Assembly: GCA_023078555.1 (NCBI GenBank)
Contig: CM041199.1
Span: 5,585,315-5,649,314, forward strand
DNA from: Ulva prolifera
Lineage: Eukaryota > Chlorophyta > Ulvophyceae > Ulvales > Ulvaceae
Length of the DNA stretch: 64,000 nucleotides
Reading direction: 5' to 3'
Below are positions 46,504 through 58,200 of this stretch, piece by piece (positions within the stretch are counted from its first letter, which is position 1; each line of letters begins with the position of its first letter). Both the position numbers and the translations under genes were made by a program. Below the pieces are notes generated by a model, which saw only the letters and a program-made list of their open reading frames with translations, made no database searches and was not told the origin of the DNA.

Positions 46504-49500
46504 ATGGAAGAAAGGGATGGTGACGTAAGATCACATTCGGATCTGTCATTGTGCTGCGCCGTGTTCCCTGCGGTAGCGAAAATGGTCGTCCGGGGTCTGT
46601 TTTGCGGTCGCGGCTTGAGATTTGTGTATTGCAGGCAAATCGTGTCAAAGATGAGGTTCTCAGCCGTCTCAAGGCGACTCTCGCGTCGCCAGACGATCTG
46701 GCCAAGATTCCTGCTATGCTGGAGGATGCAGAGAAGCGCCATGCTGCATCAGGAGCGGCCTTGTCTGAGCACATCGGACTGCACTGCGCTCAACTGCGAA
46801 CAGGCCTGAATGATATGGCTGCTGCGCTGAATGAGACCGATGCCATCAAGTCAAGATTGAAGCTCATCCTCAAACTGTGCCGTGACAGTGAAGTGCTCTC
46901 CCCTGGTGAGGGAAAACATGCTTCTGGAATCGCCACCGTCCAGGTACTCACCATGGCAACCTCTGACACTCGATCTCTCTGTCGCCTCGGCCCAGATCGT
47001 GTGCAACTGCTGTGCCGTGTGCCGTCGCACCAGATCCCCTGCCACTGCACTGATTGCCTGGCCAATGTGCACCAGCTCAGAGGTTGTTACGATGCCATGC
47101 CCCAGTGCCAGTGAATACTCACAATGTGAAATGAAATGAAACGAAATTCATCAGCGTCATCGATCAGAATGTGTGCTGTCTGCTGGACCTGCATCACATA
47201 TCTCTCGTGTGCTCTGAGGCTCGCATGCAGAGCATGCATCCCTGCGCCAATGTCTTCACACCCAGCATTCGCAGCGCAGCATCACGGACTGCACCCCCCA
47301 CCCGAGGCGCGTCTGCAGGCCAACATCAAGCGCACCATCGGCGGCGTGGAGAACATCTACAAGTTCCCGGCGCGAGCGAGCGACGCGATGGCGCTGCTTC
47401 AGGAGGTCGACACCGACCACGCCGCCCTCCTCGACGTCTTCCACGACCTCTCATCCCTGCTCTCCACCCTCTCCGTCGCAGAGGACCTCCTCTCCGACCT
47501 ACGCCGCCAGGCCACCCTCGCCCGGGCACGCCACCCCCGCCACCACCCCCCCGTTCGGCAGTGACCCCAATGACGTTGGCATGATTTTCGGAGGCAGGAC
47601 GACTCCACGTGCGGCAGCTGTGGGGCGGAGGTGGCTGCCGCCTCCACCTCCACCCCGCAGCTGCCGAGCGTTGAGCCGCACCTCCCACGTTCATGCCCAC
47701 ATCATCTTGGTGACTGCCGTTTGCGCCGCGCCATGTACGCGCGCGGACAGCACAGTCGCATTGGCATGCATGTGCAGCCTTCGGTCTTGGATGGCGCAGT
47801 CACACCCGTGGTGGCTGGGGCCCGGCGAAACTGCGCCCGTGTGTGCGTGCAGATCGACGACATCAGCAAGGTGGACACGTACTTCGCGCGGGTGCAGAAG
47901 GTCACCGAGGGCTTCACCGCGAAGCTGCTGTCGTACTTTGAGGACGTGATCCGCACGGCGCGCGAGCAGCCGCGCCACCTCGTCATGGCGCTGCGCGTCG
48001 TCCTCAATCAGGAGACCGCGTGGCAGGCGCTGCATGCCGAGGGCGCCGCCGACAAGAACCCCTGGGGCGTGCTCTACCGCGACGAGGCCTGCGGCCGCAT
48101 GCGCCAATCCGTCGAGCGCCGCATGCAGCCCATCTGCCTCGAGGCCGACCGCGTGCGCCCCTTGCCACCTGCCTCCCCTGCCCCAGTCTCCTGGTCTCGC
48201 AGTCTTGTCTCACAGTCCGAAACTGCATGACTGCTCAGGGTGATCCACCCTAGCTTGCGGCCAGAGCATCTGGAACACTGCAAGTGGTTGGGCCAGACTC
48301 GCCACCTGCTGAGCAGCGACATGCGGTCAGTGACGCTCGTGTAGCGCGCGACATTTACCACAACCACACGCACAATTCGGCAACGAAGCTGGGGTCCTGC
48401 GGAAGATCGGGCTCGATGCGGTGGACGCAAGCCCCGCCGGAGTGCAGGTGTTCTCGCAGTGGATGCAGCGCCACGGCCGCACGGCGCCGGCGCTGTTCCA
48501 GGAGCACGCGGCCGCCGCGGAGGCCAAGTCCAAACCCGGCAGCCGGCGGGAGTCCGCGGCCGGGGGCGCCGCCGCGGCGCCGCGGCCGACCTCCGGCAAG
48601 GCCGCCGCGGTGCTGCGCAATACGTCCGACGTCGCGAGCCGCCTCGTCGGCGGTGTCGGCAAGGCCCCGATCAAGCTGAGCTCGATGCCGGAGGCTGTCA
48701 ACTCGGAGCCCGAGGCCGTCAAGTGGCTCAAGGACATCGAGACCGACGACGGCTGCGCAGACTCCATGGCCTCCACGCTCGAGCACGCCGACGAGGTGCG
48801 CCACCATCACGTCCTCCATGCACACTGCCATGCACGCCTCCTCCAGCACGTGTCTTTGGCACGTTGCACCCAGGAGCATGTACACCCGGCACACTTGCGT
48901 TCGCAACACATTCACTGCAGACAGTCCGCGGCCCGCGAGAGATTGGCTTACTGATGCGTGGTGCGGTGCAACATCCGGCGTGTGTGTCAGCGTGGTTTGA
49001 GCTGGCATGCATGCTGCAGGCGGTCGCGGTGCTGGTGGACGTGTACGACAGCGTGCTGCCCTGCTTCCCGCCGTCCTTCGACCCGCTCGACGTCTTCGCG
49101 AAAGAGTTCACGGAGCAGTCGTCGTACGTGCTCGACGCGCTCGGCCAGGCGGCCCCGATGCTCGACAACGGCTCCCTCCTCTCGCTGCTCGCGTGGCCGG
49201 ACTCCTACCGCCGCACGCTGCTCGGCCTCGGCGTGAGCGACGCCGCGATGCAGCTGAGCACGCGGCCGCGCGTGCGCACGCCCCTCGGCGACTCCGTGCC
49301 GCTGCACGGCCTCGACGTCGCGCGCCTCGTCTACATCGACCGTATCCGCGAGCAGCTCGCCGCCGCCTTCCGCAACCTCGCGGACATCGATCTCCTGCGC
49401 GAGCCCGAGCCCGACGGCCGCGGCCGCCTGTGGACGCCCGGCGTGATCGAGCTCTTCCGCTTCCTGACGCAGCAGGTGCAGCTCGCGGCGGGCGTGCGCG

Positions 49501-51696
49501 ACGCGGAGGTCGTCAGCAACGTCGCCGGCGTCGCCCTCCAGATCATGCAGTCGTGCGCCCCTCCCCCTCTCTGCAGTAGGCCGTGGCAACCAACCGCACC
49601 GCCGCTGCCTGCTGCTGGGCTGTGCGCTGGATCTTATCTGAGCTGTCAGCTCCGACAGGATGTGTGCACGCGTGCCGTGTTCATGCCGAAGGTCCGACGA
49701 TCGGAGCGGGTCCGTTTTGGGCGGACTGCATCTAGTGTCCGCGGCCGCTCTGCAGTCGAAAAGTGTTCGTCGGAGACCGATGATGCTCGCATCTTGGCCA
49801 AAAGTCTCGTCATACCGGTCTTTGACCGTGCCGGCGTACGTCCAACACTCAAATACGCAAGCAGTATGTTGATTTTGATCAATACTCGCATTTGTGTGCA
49901 CCAGCTGAGAGGAGGTTCACCTCCCGCACCACCCCCCCCCACAGATAATGGCTTCCTTCTGCGGTGACCCGCCATGCAGCAGTCACTCTCCTTCTTAATA
50001 TGACTGTAGATCCTCATCAGTCTCAACTGCCCAAGCTCGTGTAGTCTGTTCTGATTTATGTGCCTCGCACGTGGTCTACGGTCCAGCGTCCTCTCATCCG
50101 GCCGTCCCTTGTGGACAGAGCAAGCATATTCAGCTGCGGCTGAGGCAGGCAACAGCCAGCCTGCGCCTGGCAGGCGCTGCGGCGTGCTGCGGCGTGAGGG
50201 GTGCGCGCGGGGTGCAGGTACCAGGACCTCGTGTGCAGCGCGATGGTCGAGCGCGACCTCGACTTTGCGGGCCTCGTGGCCATCGTCAACAACAACCTCA
50301 TCGCGTACGACCAGAGCCGCGACCTCGCGTTCACCATCGACTCCGCGATGCGCCCCTCCGACGACTCCCACGCCCCCCCCGGCCGCCCCAGCGACCACAC
50401 CGGCACATTCGGCCCGCAGGGCGCCGACGGCGCCACGGAGGCCCTCGTGCTGCCGGAGACCGCGGTGCACCTCGACATGGAGGACGCCTGCCGGTGCGCC
50501 CGCCACCCCCCTTCATGCATGATGCGATCAGGTGCCTGTGCCCCTGTTGTGATGCCGCGTGTGGGGACAATGACCCAGGCACAGCTGCCCCACTGCCGGT
50601 GGCACAGCTGCGGCTGAGCATCGGTTGTGCAGCCGCAGCAGCGGTGTGGGTATCTGCAAGCGCGATTGGCGCCATCCATCGCCTGTGTGCCTGTCGCTGT
50701 GTCGCTGGGCGAGTGTGTTTGCCATTGGTGACAGAGACTCATATCATGAATAGTTGGGATGCGTGTGCCTGCTGGGTGGGCCTGTTGGGTGGATCCTCGG
50801 AGCAGTGCCTGTGCTTGAGCAATGAGTTACGCCTTGCAGAGTATTCTGGCGCTCTGCCATGCAATGGCCCGAGCTCATGTGCTGTGTTCATGTCAATCTC
50901 GTCGGTTGGTGCAGGGGGTTCCTGAATGTGAGCAAGATCGCCCTTGAGCGAGCCGTGGACAGCATCTTTGCGGATGACGGCGTGCAGGGCCTGGGGCACG
51001 CCCTCTTTGTGCACAAGGAGTGGCTGTCCGGAGTCACCACCGAGTCGTTCCTGCTGACTCTGGAGGACTACATCGCCGACCTGAACGAGTGGCTGGACCC
51101 ACCGTTCTTCAAGCGCGCTGTGCAGGTGCGCTCGACCCGTGCAGATGTTCCCATCTGGTGCTACATCAACCGCGTATGCAGTCTGACCCACCCTCTCTTG
51201 TGTTGTGCAGCTGTCCTTGAAGAACACGGTGAAGGTGTTCTACAAGGCATTCCTTGAGCAGATGCCCAGCAACAGGTTGCGTGAAGCAGAGGTGGAACGA
51301 CTGGAAGTCGATATCCATGACATCCGAGTGTTCTTCCAGAAGCACATCACCTCGGATAAAGTCGACCAGGGAATGGAGCACCTGGATCACTTGCACAGCC
51401 TGGTCTTGTGTGAAACGGCTGAGGAGTTTGAGGAGCGCTTCGGCTTCATGCTCATGGACAGCTCGTGCAAGGTCAAACCGTCAGAAATCGCGGCTGTTTG
51501 TGCCAAGCGTTCGGACATCACGGCCGCAGATGCAGCAGCCATTGAGAAGGAGTGCGATAGATTGTACCAAACTTGGTTGGCGGAGCAGAGCGCTGCGCTG
51601 AGCGGGAACCAGAGCGAGGAAGAACTCGGAGGTCAAAATCTATTAGCGAACATGTATAAGCGAATTAGGAAAGCCGTTGGTGTCGCAGAGGAGTGA
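46504..51696 (+). CDS. SEC6: Exocyst complex subunit SEC6 (EXOC3)
   Basis: The likely start exon is 46504-46524 (MEERDGD, donor GTAAGA). It is followed by 46635-46905, 47275 to about 47510 or 47552, 47853-48152, an exon ending 48795 (start unresolved), 49020-49552, 50218-50493, 50915-51125 and 51211-51696. Matches to plant and yeast Sec6 run end to end: ANRVKDEVLSRLKATL (coiled N-terminus), FTAKLLSYFEDVIRTAREQP, HLVMALRVVLNQE, VDVYDSVLPCFPPSFDPLDV, LWTPGVIELFRFLTQQVQLA, LVAIVNNNLIAYD and TLEDYIADLNEWLDPPFF near the C-terminus. Sec6 is the core of the octameric exocyst, which tethers secretory vesicles to the plasma membrane. About 120 Ala/Pro/Ser-rich residues (about 48480-48720), absent from the plant protein, are inserted before the VDVYDSVLPCF segment. 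The last exon is less GC-rich than the middle ones. Confidence 0.9.
50851..50892 (+). repeat. Copy of a dispersed intronic repeat (in SEC6 intron)
   Basis: Contains GCTCTGCCATGCAATGGCCC followed by GAGCTCATGTG. Related copies lie in introns at 37036-37072 (+), 55470-55525 (+, diverged) and 56144-56190 (-). See findings. Confidence 0.55.
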
Positions 51697-52296
51697 CAGC
51701 GGCTATTGTAAGCAGCGGCATGCAGCGGCCTAGTTTCTGTGAACGGCAGGTCAGCCGAGCTATACCAGAATGTTGCGAAGCATCAGAGGCGGGTTGCGGT
51801 CAACTTTGCTGGAGCTTGCGATCAGCTGTGTCTGGAGCATGATCGGCGCCTTGCTACTTGCGCTATCGAAACAGTGAACCAAAGCGTCATAGCCCGGAGC
51901 AATGGCACCAACAGTGTAACACGAAGTGGCCGCTTGAGCCGCTGTCGGCTGCCTCTATAGCGTAGCTGTCATTGTACAGGTGAAGCGTCAGTTCAACAGT
52001 GTCTCCGCATCCCGCTTAGTGTGCTTTTGTCATCCGCGCACTGCATGCATGAGGGCACACACAGTCACCGGTGCACTGGACAGCATCCCTCGCTTGTCCT
52101 GAATGCTTCTTCATTGAGCTAAAATGCTGTTGGATCTCACGTCGTGTATGATCGGTGGTCTTTGCCTCAGGCAGTCATGCGGGCTGCTGCCTTGGATTTG
52201 CGAGTTTCCCTTAACACAGACATCAAGACAACTTTCGCAGCGAGGATTGACAGTATACATTCCCTGAGCACGATACTCTAAAGCGGTAACGCCAGG
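51697..52296. other. Intergenic between SEC6 and myosin XI
   Basis: A 600-bp tandem gap. TGTAA occurs at about 51705, probably too near the SEC6 stop to be its poly(A) signal. No other feature recognised. Confidence 0.5.
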
Positions 52297-55200
52297 ATGG
52301 CGGACAAGTCTGGATCCATCAGCATGGACGTTCTTGCTGTCGGTAGCGATGTCTGGGTCCGCGATGACAAGGAGGGTTGGCTCAAGGCCCGTGTGACCAA
52401 GACAGATGGGCCCAAGGTGACTGTCAAGACTGAGCAGGAGGATGAGCGTGTTGTTGATGGCGCGCAGTGTCCTCTGCAAAACTCAGATGGTCGCAGCGGG
52501 GTTGAGGTGCGCTCGACATCCTGCCGTCGTCACGTTGCAAATAAAAAAGAAATCATGTGATGTTTGACCTACATTGCAGCGCGTCCCATGTGTTCGGGCC
52601 AAGTGCGGTAGTACCAGGTCCACCGCGGCCTCGGACGTGCTTGTTGTGACCGCGAGTTACGGCTTGCAAGTTCCATGAGATGGTGCTTCACATCAGTTTC
52701 CGGCCTCTCTCATGGCTTCCTGTGCCTGTGATTTCTCGGTTCGTGCTGTGTTGCGCCCCATGCGTTTCACAGACTATGCAAGCCGGATTCGCAGCTGGAA
52801 AATCGGAAACACAAACACTTGTCCCGATCAAGCGCAGTTTCTCGTCATACCTTTCCAACGTCGGTTTGCATCTTGCAAGTGGCCAGCCCATGACCGTTTT
52901 GGTGTTCTTGAGTCACCACGCTGCCTATATCAGTTGCGCATTGCGTCTCATGTCTCTGGCTTGTGCACCAGCAGCATGGCTCTGCAGCGTGTCAGTACAC
53001 GACGTTGTGTGTGGCCTCCTGAGTGCTGCAACCAATTCACTCGCTGGCTGTGCAGGACATGACACAACTGAACCACCTGCACGAGCCAGGAGTCCTGTGG
53101 AACCTCAAGAAGCGCTACATGTACGATGACATCTACACATACACCGGCAACATCCTCATTGCAGTCAACCCCTTCCAGTCGCTAACACACATCTATGGCA
53201 CCCACATGATGGAGATGTACAAAGGGCAAGATCTCGGGGAGCTCAGCCCTCACGTGTACGCGACAGCGGAGTCGGCCTACCGCCAGATGGTCTCAGCCGG
53301 CCGCTCGCAGTCCATCCTCGTCTCAGGTGAGTCTGGAGCGGGCAAAACGGAGACGTGCAAGCTCATCATGAAGGTGCTGCTCCTGCGCCCCTACACTACC
53401 CTGAGGCACCTGCAGCCACGTGTGCCCCGCCTGACACGCGGTCACCTCCAATGCAATCTGAGACACGTGCTGTAAAACGCACGTTGTACGACCTTGCAGG
53501 CAGGCACGGCACTTGTGTGCTGTCTAGCCCTGCTTGCCCTCTGCCACCGTGTGATGTGACGCGTGTGACCCACGTCGCTCCGTACAGACACGCCCCCACG
53601 GACATCTCCACCCAGCACCATGCTGCCAGGCAGCTCTGTGCACCTACCACACAGCATGCACACGGCCAGCGCATGCGCGAGCGTCACACGGCGGCCATGC
53701 ATGCAGTACCTCGCGTTCTTGGGGGGCTACGCCGAGAGCGGCTCCCTCGGCTCGTCCGGCGCCGGCGTCGAGTCCAAGGTCCTCGAGTCAAACCCTCTCC
53801 TTGAGGCCTTCGGTAACGCCAAGACGGTCCGCAACGCCAACTCGTCGCGCTTCGGCAAGTTCACGGAGATCCAGTTTGACAAGCAGTGGCGCATCGTCGG
53901 CGCGGCCGTGCGCACGTACCTCCTCGAGCGCTCCCGCGTCGTCGCCGTCAACGACCCCGAGCGCAACTACCACATCTTCTACCAGCTGTGCGCCGGCGCG
54001 AGCGCGCAGGAGCGCGCGCGCCTGCACCTTGTGGCGCCCGCCGACTTCAACTACCTCAACAAGTCGAGCTGCGTCGACATCCCGGGCCTCGACAACGCCG
54101 CGGAGTACGCCGCGACGCGCCGTGCCATGGCAATCGTCGGCATCCCCCCCGTCGACCAGGTCCGCCCCATGCATCTCGCCGTGCCCGCACTGCGCCGCCG
54201 CCGTGCTTCGGCTGGGACCCTCTGTGCCTGCCGCGTGGGCCCTTGCCTCCGTGCCGAGGTCTGTGCCCAGCGACCTTCTTCGTAGCTCTGCCTATGGTAC
54301 TGCAAATTCTGGTGGGAAACTGTGAAGAGGCGGGGGGTGTGCCAGCTCTCACGGTGTCCCAGTACCCCAGCAGCGTCGCCATGCACAGCGCAAGGGCCAG
54401 CTCTGAGTGTGGGGCCTGGTGGGCTGCGGCTGCCGCCCTATCACAGGGCCCCCCCTGCCCTTCACGCCACGACGACCCCCACACGCTGTGACGTGCGCTG
54501 CAGGAGGCCATCTTTGCGGTCGTGGCCGCGGTGCTGCACCTCGGCAACTGCGACTTTGTGGAGGACCCGGACACCGACGGCGGCTGCAAGCTCGCGGACG
54601 CCGTCGCGGAGCGCCACCTCGCCTGGGCCGCCGAGCTGCTGTGCGTCGACGGCCAGGGCCTGCTGCACGCCCTCTCCACGCGCACCCGCCAGACGCCCGA
54701 CGGCCCCATCGTCAGCCCGATCAGCTTCGAGGCCGCGCTCTCGAACCGCGACTCCCTCGCCAAGACGATCTACGCGCGCCTCTTCGACTGGCTCGTGCTG
54801 CAGGTGTGTTGCGTGCTGTGTGCCCCCCTTTGCGCTGCAGCCTTGCGGCGTGCGGGTGGTGGTGTGCAGCGCATAGTCTGTGTCTCTATGTGTGTGGTAG
54901 CTCGTCCTTGTGGCCCCCTCGACGCCACATGCGGCGTGCCGGTGGTCGCTTGCAGGGCACCCCTCTGTGTCTCTGTGTGTGCGGTGGCTCATCCTGGTGC
55001 AGCACCTGCAACTACCGGGCACCCCCGTGCTCGCCTGGCGCTGTGTCAGCTGGCACACGCACCGGCTGCCTCAGGCTTGTGCACCTGCCGCGGCTGTCGC
55101 TGCAGCGGCTTACGGACTGGCGTGGCTGCAGGTGAACATGTCGATCGGGCACGTGCCGGACCCCGTGGCCGTCGTCGGCGTGCTCGACATCTACGGCTTC

Positions 55201-58200
55201 GAGCAGTTCAAGATCAACGACTTTGAGCAGCTGTGCATCAACCTCGCGAACGAGAAGCTGCAGCAGCACTTCAACCAGCACGTCTTCAAGATGGAGCAGG
55301 CGGAGTACGAGGCCGAGGAGATCGACTGGACGACGATCGAGTTCGTCGACAACCAGGTGCGCCCGCCCGCCCACGTGCCACCAGGCGCCCGACCCGCTGC
55401 GGCAGACCACCTGCGCATGTGCGCACAGGCACAACAGAATGCCTCTCCTCTGTCAGGGTCAGGTGGTGCCAATGAACAGTCTACTTTGCTCCCCTGCCGC
55501 GCAATGGCCCTGGCTCGCACACATGACGGCCACGCAGGTTGTTACGCAACCGCACAACCAGGTCAGGCGCAAGTGAGTGCCTCTGGGGGTCACCTCACAG
55601 CTTCAGTGGTTGGTATACCTAGCATAGCTCCACGACTGCATTCCGGGCATCACGCCGGCGGGCCACAGGCGGCCGAAGCAGGTCAGGCACATCTGTGCTT
55701 CACATGACGGGCCAGCCCTCTCTGCAGTCTGCTGCAGCAAGCAGCCTGTGTGGCCTTCCTCGCTCCCACCCAGCAGCGCGCTGCTGCGACCATTGTAAGC
55801 TCTTGTTGTGTGCAGGACGTGCTGGACCTGATCGAGAAGAAGCCGCTGGGTGTGCTCGACACGCTGGACGAGGCGTGCCGCTTCCCCCAGGCGACGGGCG
55901 CGACGTTCGCCGACAAGATGTACACGAACAAGGACATCATGGCGCACAAGCGCTTTGAGAAGCCGAAGCGCAGCAACACGGCATTCATCATCGACCACTA
56001 CGCCGGCAAGGTCGAGTACCAGGTCGACCACTTCCTCGAGAAGAACAAGGACTTCGTGGTGAAGGAGCACCAGGACCTCCTCGCCGCCTCCAGCCTGCCC
56101 CTCGTCGCCCGTGCGCCCCCTTCCCCCTTCTTTCGCACACAAACCACAAGAGCTCGGACCACTGCATGGCAGAGCACCAAAGCGTGGTACCGTTCATGGC
56201 GACCAAAAGCCGATCCTGTCATGGGAACACCCCTCAGAAGTCTGGGCTATCCTTCACATGCAGTGCCACTGTATCTTGTGTGTTCGTGGCTAGATGATTG
56301 CAGTATGGCCACCCTTGCCGTGGTGCCGCAGCCTGCTCCCTCTGGCCACTGCGCGGTGGCTAGTGCATCTGGGCAACATAATCATCACGTGCTTCGCACC
56401 TGGTTGATGCGCGCCAAAGCACAAGTCCTCAGTGAGGTGATGCCTAGCAGGCGCACCAGGCATGCTGAGTGCATCAGTGGCCTGCAGCCCATTGCGCTAT
56501 AGCCTCCATGCGTGTCATCTAGGTATCCCCCCCCCCCCCCCCTCCCAACATGAGTGACCCATGCACGCTGCAGGCGCACTGTTCAAGCCCGACGAGCCGC
56601 CACCGGACGCCGCGCCTGCGAAGCCTGGCCGCGGACGCGGCGCAGGCTCCTCGTACAAGTTCGTCTCCGTCGGCACGCAGTTCAAGAAGCAGCTCGGCGA
56701 GCTGATGGCGTCGCTGAGCACGATGGAGCCGCACTACGTGCGCTGCATCAAGCCGAACAGCCTCAACGTCCCGACGCAGTTCGACAACCGCCTCGTGCTG
56801 CAGCAGCTGCGCTGCGGCGGCGTGCTCGAGGCCGTCCGCATCTCGTGCGCCGGCTTCCCCTCCCGCCGCCTCTTCTTTGACTTCGTGGAACACTTCTGGC
56901 ACCTGCTGCCGGAGCGCGTGCGCGCGGGCGACCCCGACGTCGACGTCACCATGGCCATCATCAAGCAGCTGCTCGACAGCGGTTACGCGCGCGGCAAGAC
57001 CAAGATCTTCCTCAAGGGCGGCCAGATGGCCGTGCTCGAGAAGCACCGCACGAACCTGCTCAACCGCAGCGCCGTCACGATCCAGAAGTACGCACGCGGC
57101 CACCTCCAGGGCGGCCACTTCCGGCGCCTCAAGCGCACGGCCGTGCTGCTGCAGTCGTGGGCGCGCATGGCGGCCGCGAAGCGCGTCGTCGTGCGCATGC
57201 GGCGGCAGCGTGCCGCCAAGGTGCTGCAGACGTCGTGGCGCGGCAAGAGCGCCCGCCTCGGGTACACCCGCGCGCGCGGCGCCATCCTCAAGATCCAGGC
57301 CGCCTGGCGCGGCAAGGCCGGCCGCAGCCTCGCGGCCGAGCTGCGCGCGGAGCGCGCCGCGACGTGCATCCAGCGCTGGTGGCGCGGCACCAAGGCGCGG
57401 CGCGAGTACCGCACGGCCGTGCGCAAGGTCGTGCTGGTGCAGTGCGCGTGGCGGTGCAAGGTGGCGCGCAAGAAGCTGCGGTCACTGAAGGCGGAGGCGC
57501 GCAGCAGCGGCAAGCTGATGCAGGACAAGGTCGCGCTGGAGCACCGGCTGAAGGAGATGCAGGGCATTGTTGCGCGCATGCAGGAGGGCCGCAACAGCGA
57601 CCAGGACAAGCTCAAGGCCGCGACGGCGGAGCTCGAGGGCAGCCGTGGGGAGCTCAAGCGCCTGCGCAGCGAGGTCGCGGCGGCGTCGGTCGCGAAGCTC
57701 GCGGCCGCCGAGGCCGCGGCGACGGCGCTGACAGAGGAGAACCGGCGGCTGGAACGCGAGGTCGCGGCGCAGGCGGCGAGCGTCGCGGAGCTACGTAGCA
57801 AGGTGGAGGAGCTTGAGCGCGAGCTGACGGACGTGAAGGCGGACGACGTGGAGAAGGACGAGAAGCACCGCGCAGAGATGAACCGGCTGCGCGCGGAGCG
57901 CGAGCGCACGAAGAAGGAGTCGTCTGGTGTGCACGAGGACCTGATGATGAGGCTGCAGAACGCGTGCGCACAGCGCGACGAGGCGCGCGAGCAGGTGCTC
58001 GGCCTCGAGGCCGCGCTCGAGGCGCAGCGGCTCGACACGGAGTCCAAGGTCGCGGCGGCAAGCAAGGCGGCGGCGGTGCAGACGCGCCCCGCGACGCCGC
58101 CCCCGGCCACCGGCGAGGAGCGCTTCCTCACGCCCGAGAAGCCCCGCGACAGCATCAACCGCGTCGCCGACGCGATCAAGATGTTCTCGCCGGCGCGCTC

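Noticed and set aside
48987-49901. 304-codon minus-strand open frame opposite SEC6
   Set aside because: It is the antisense of GC-rich SEC6 exons (49020-49552); high GC makes all frames open. The plus strand has the homology.
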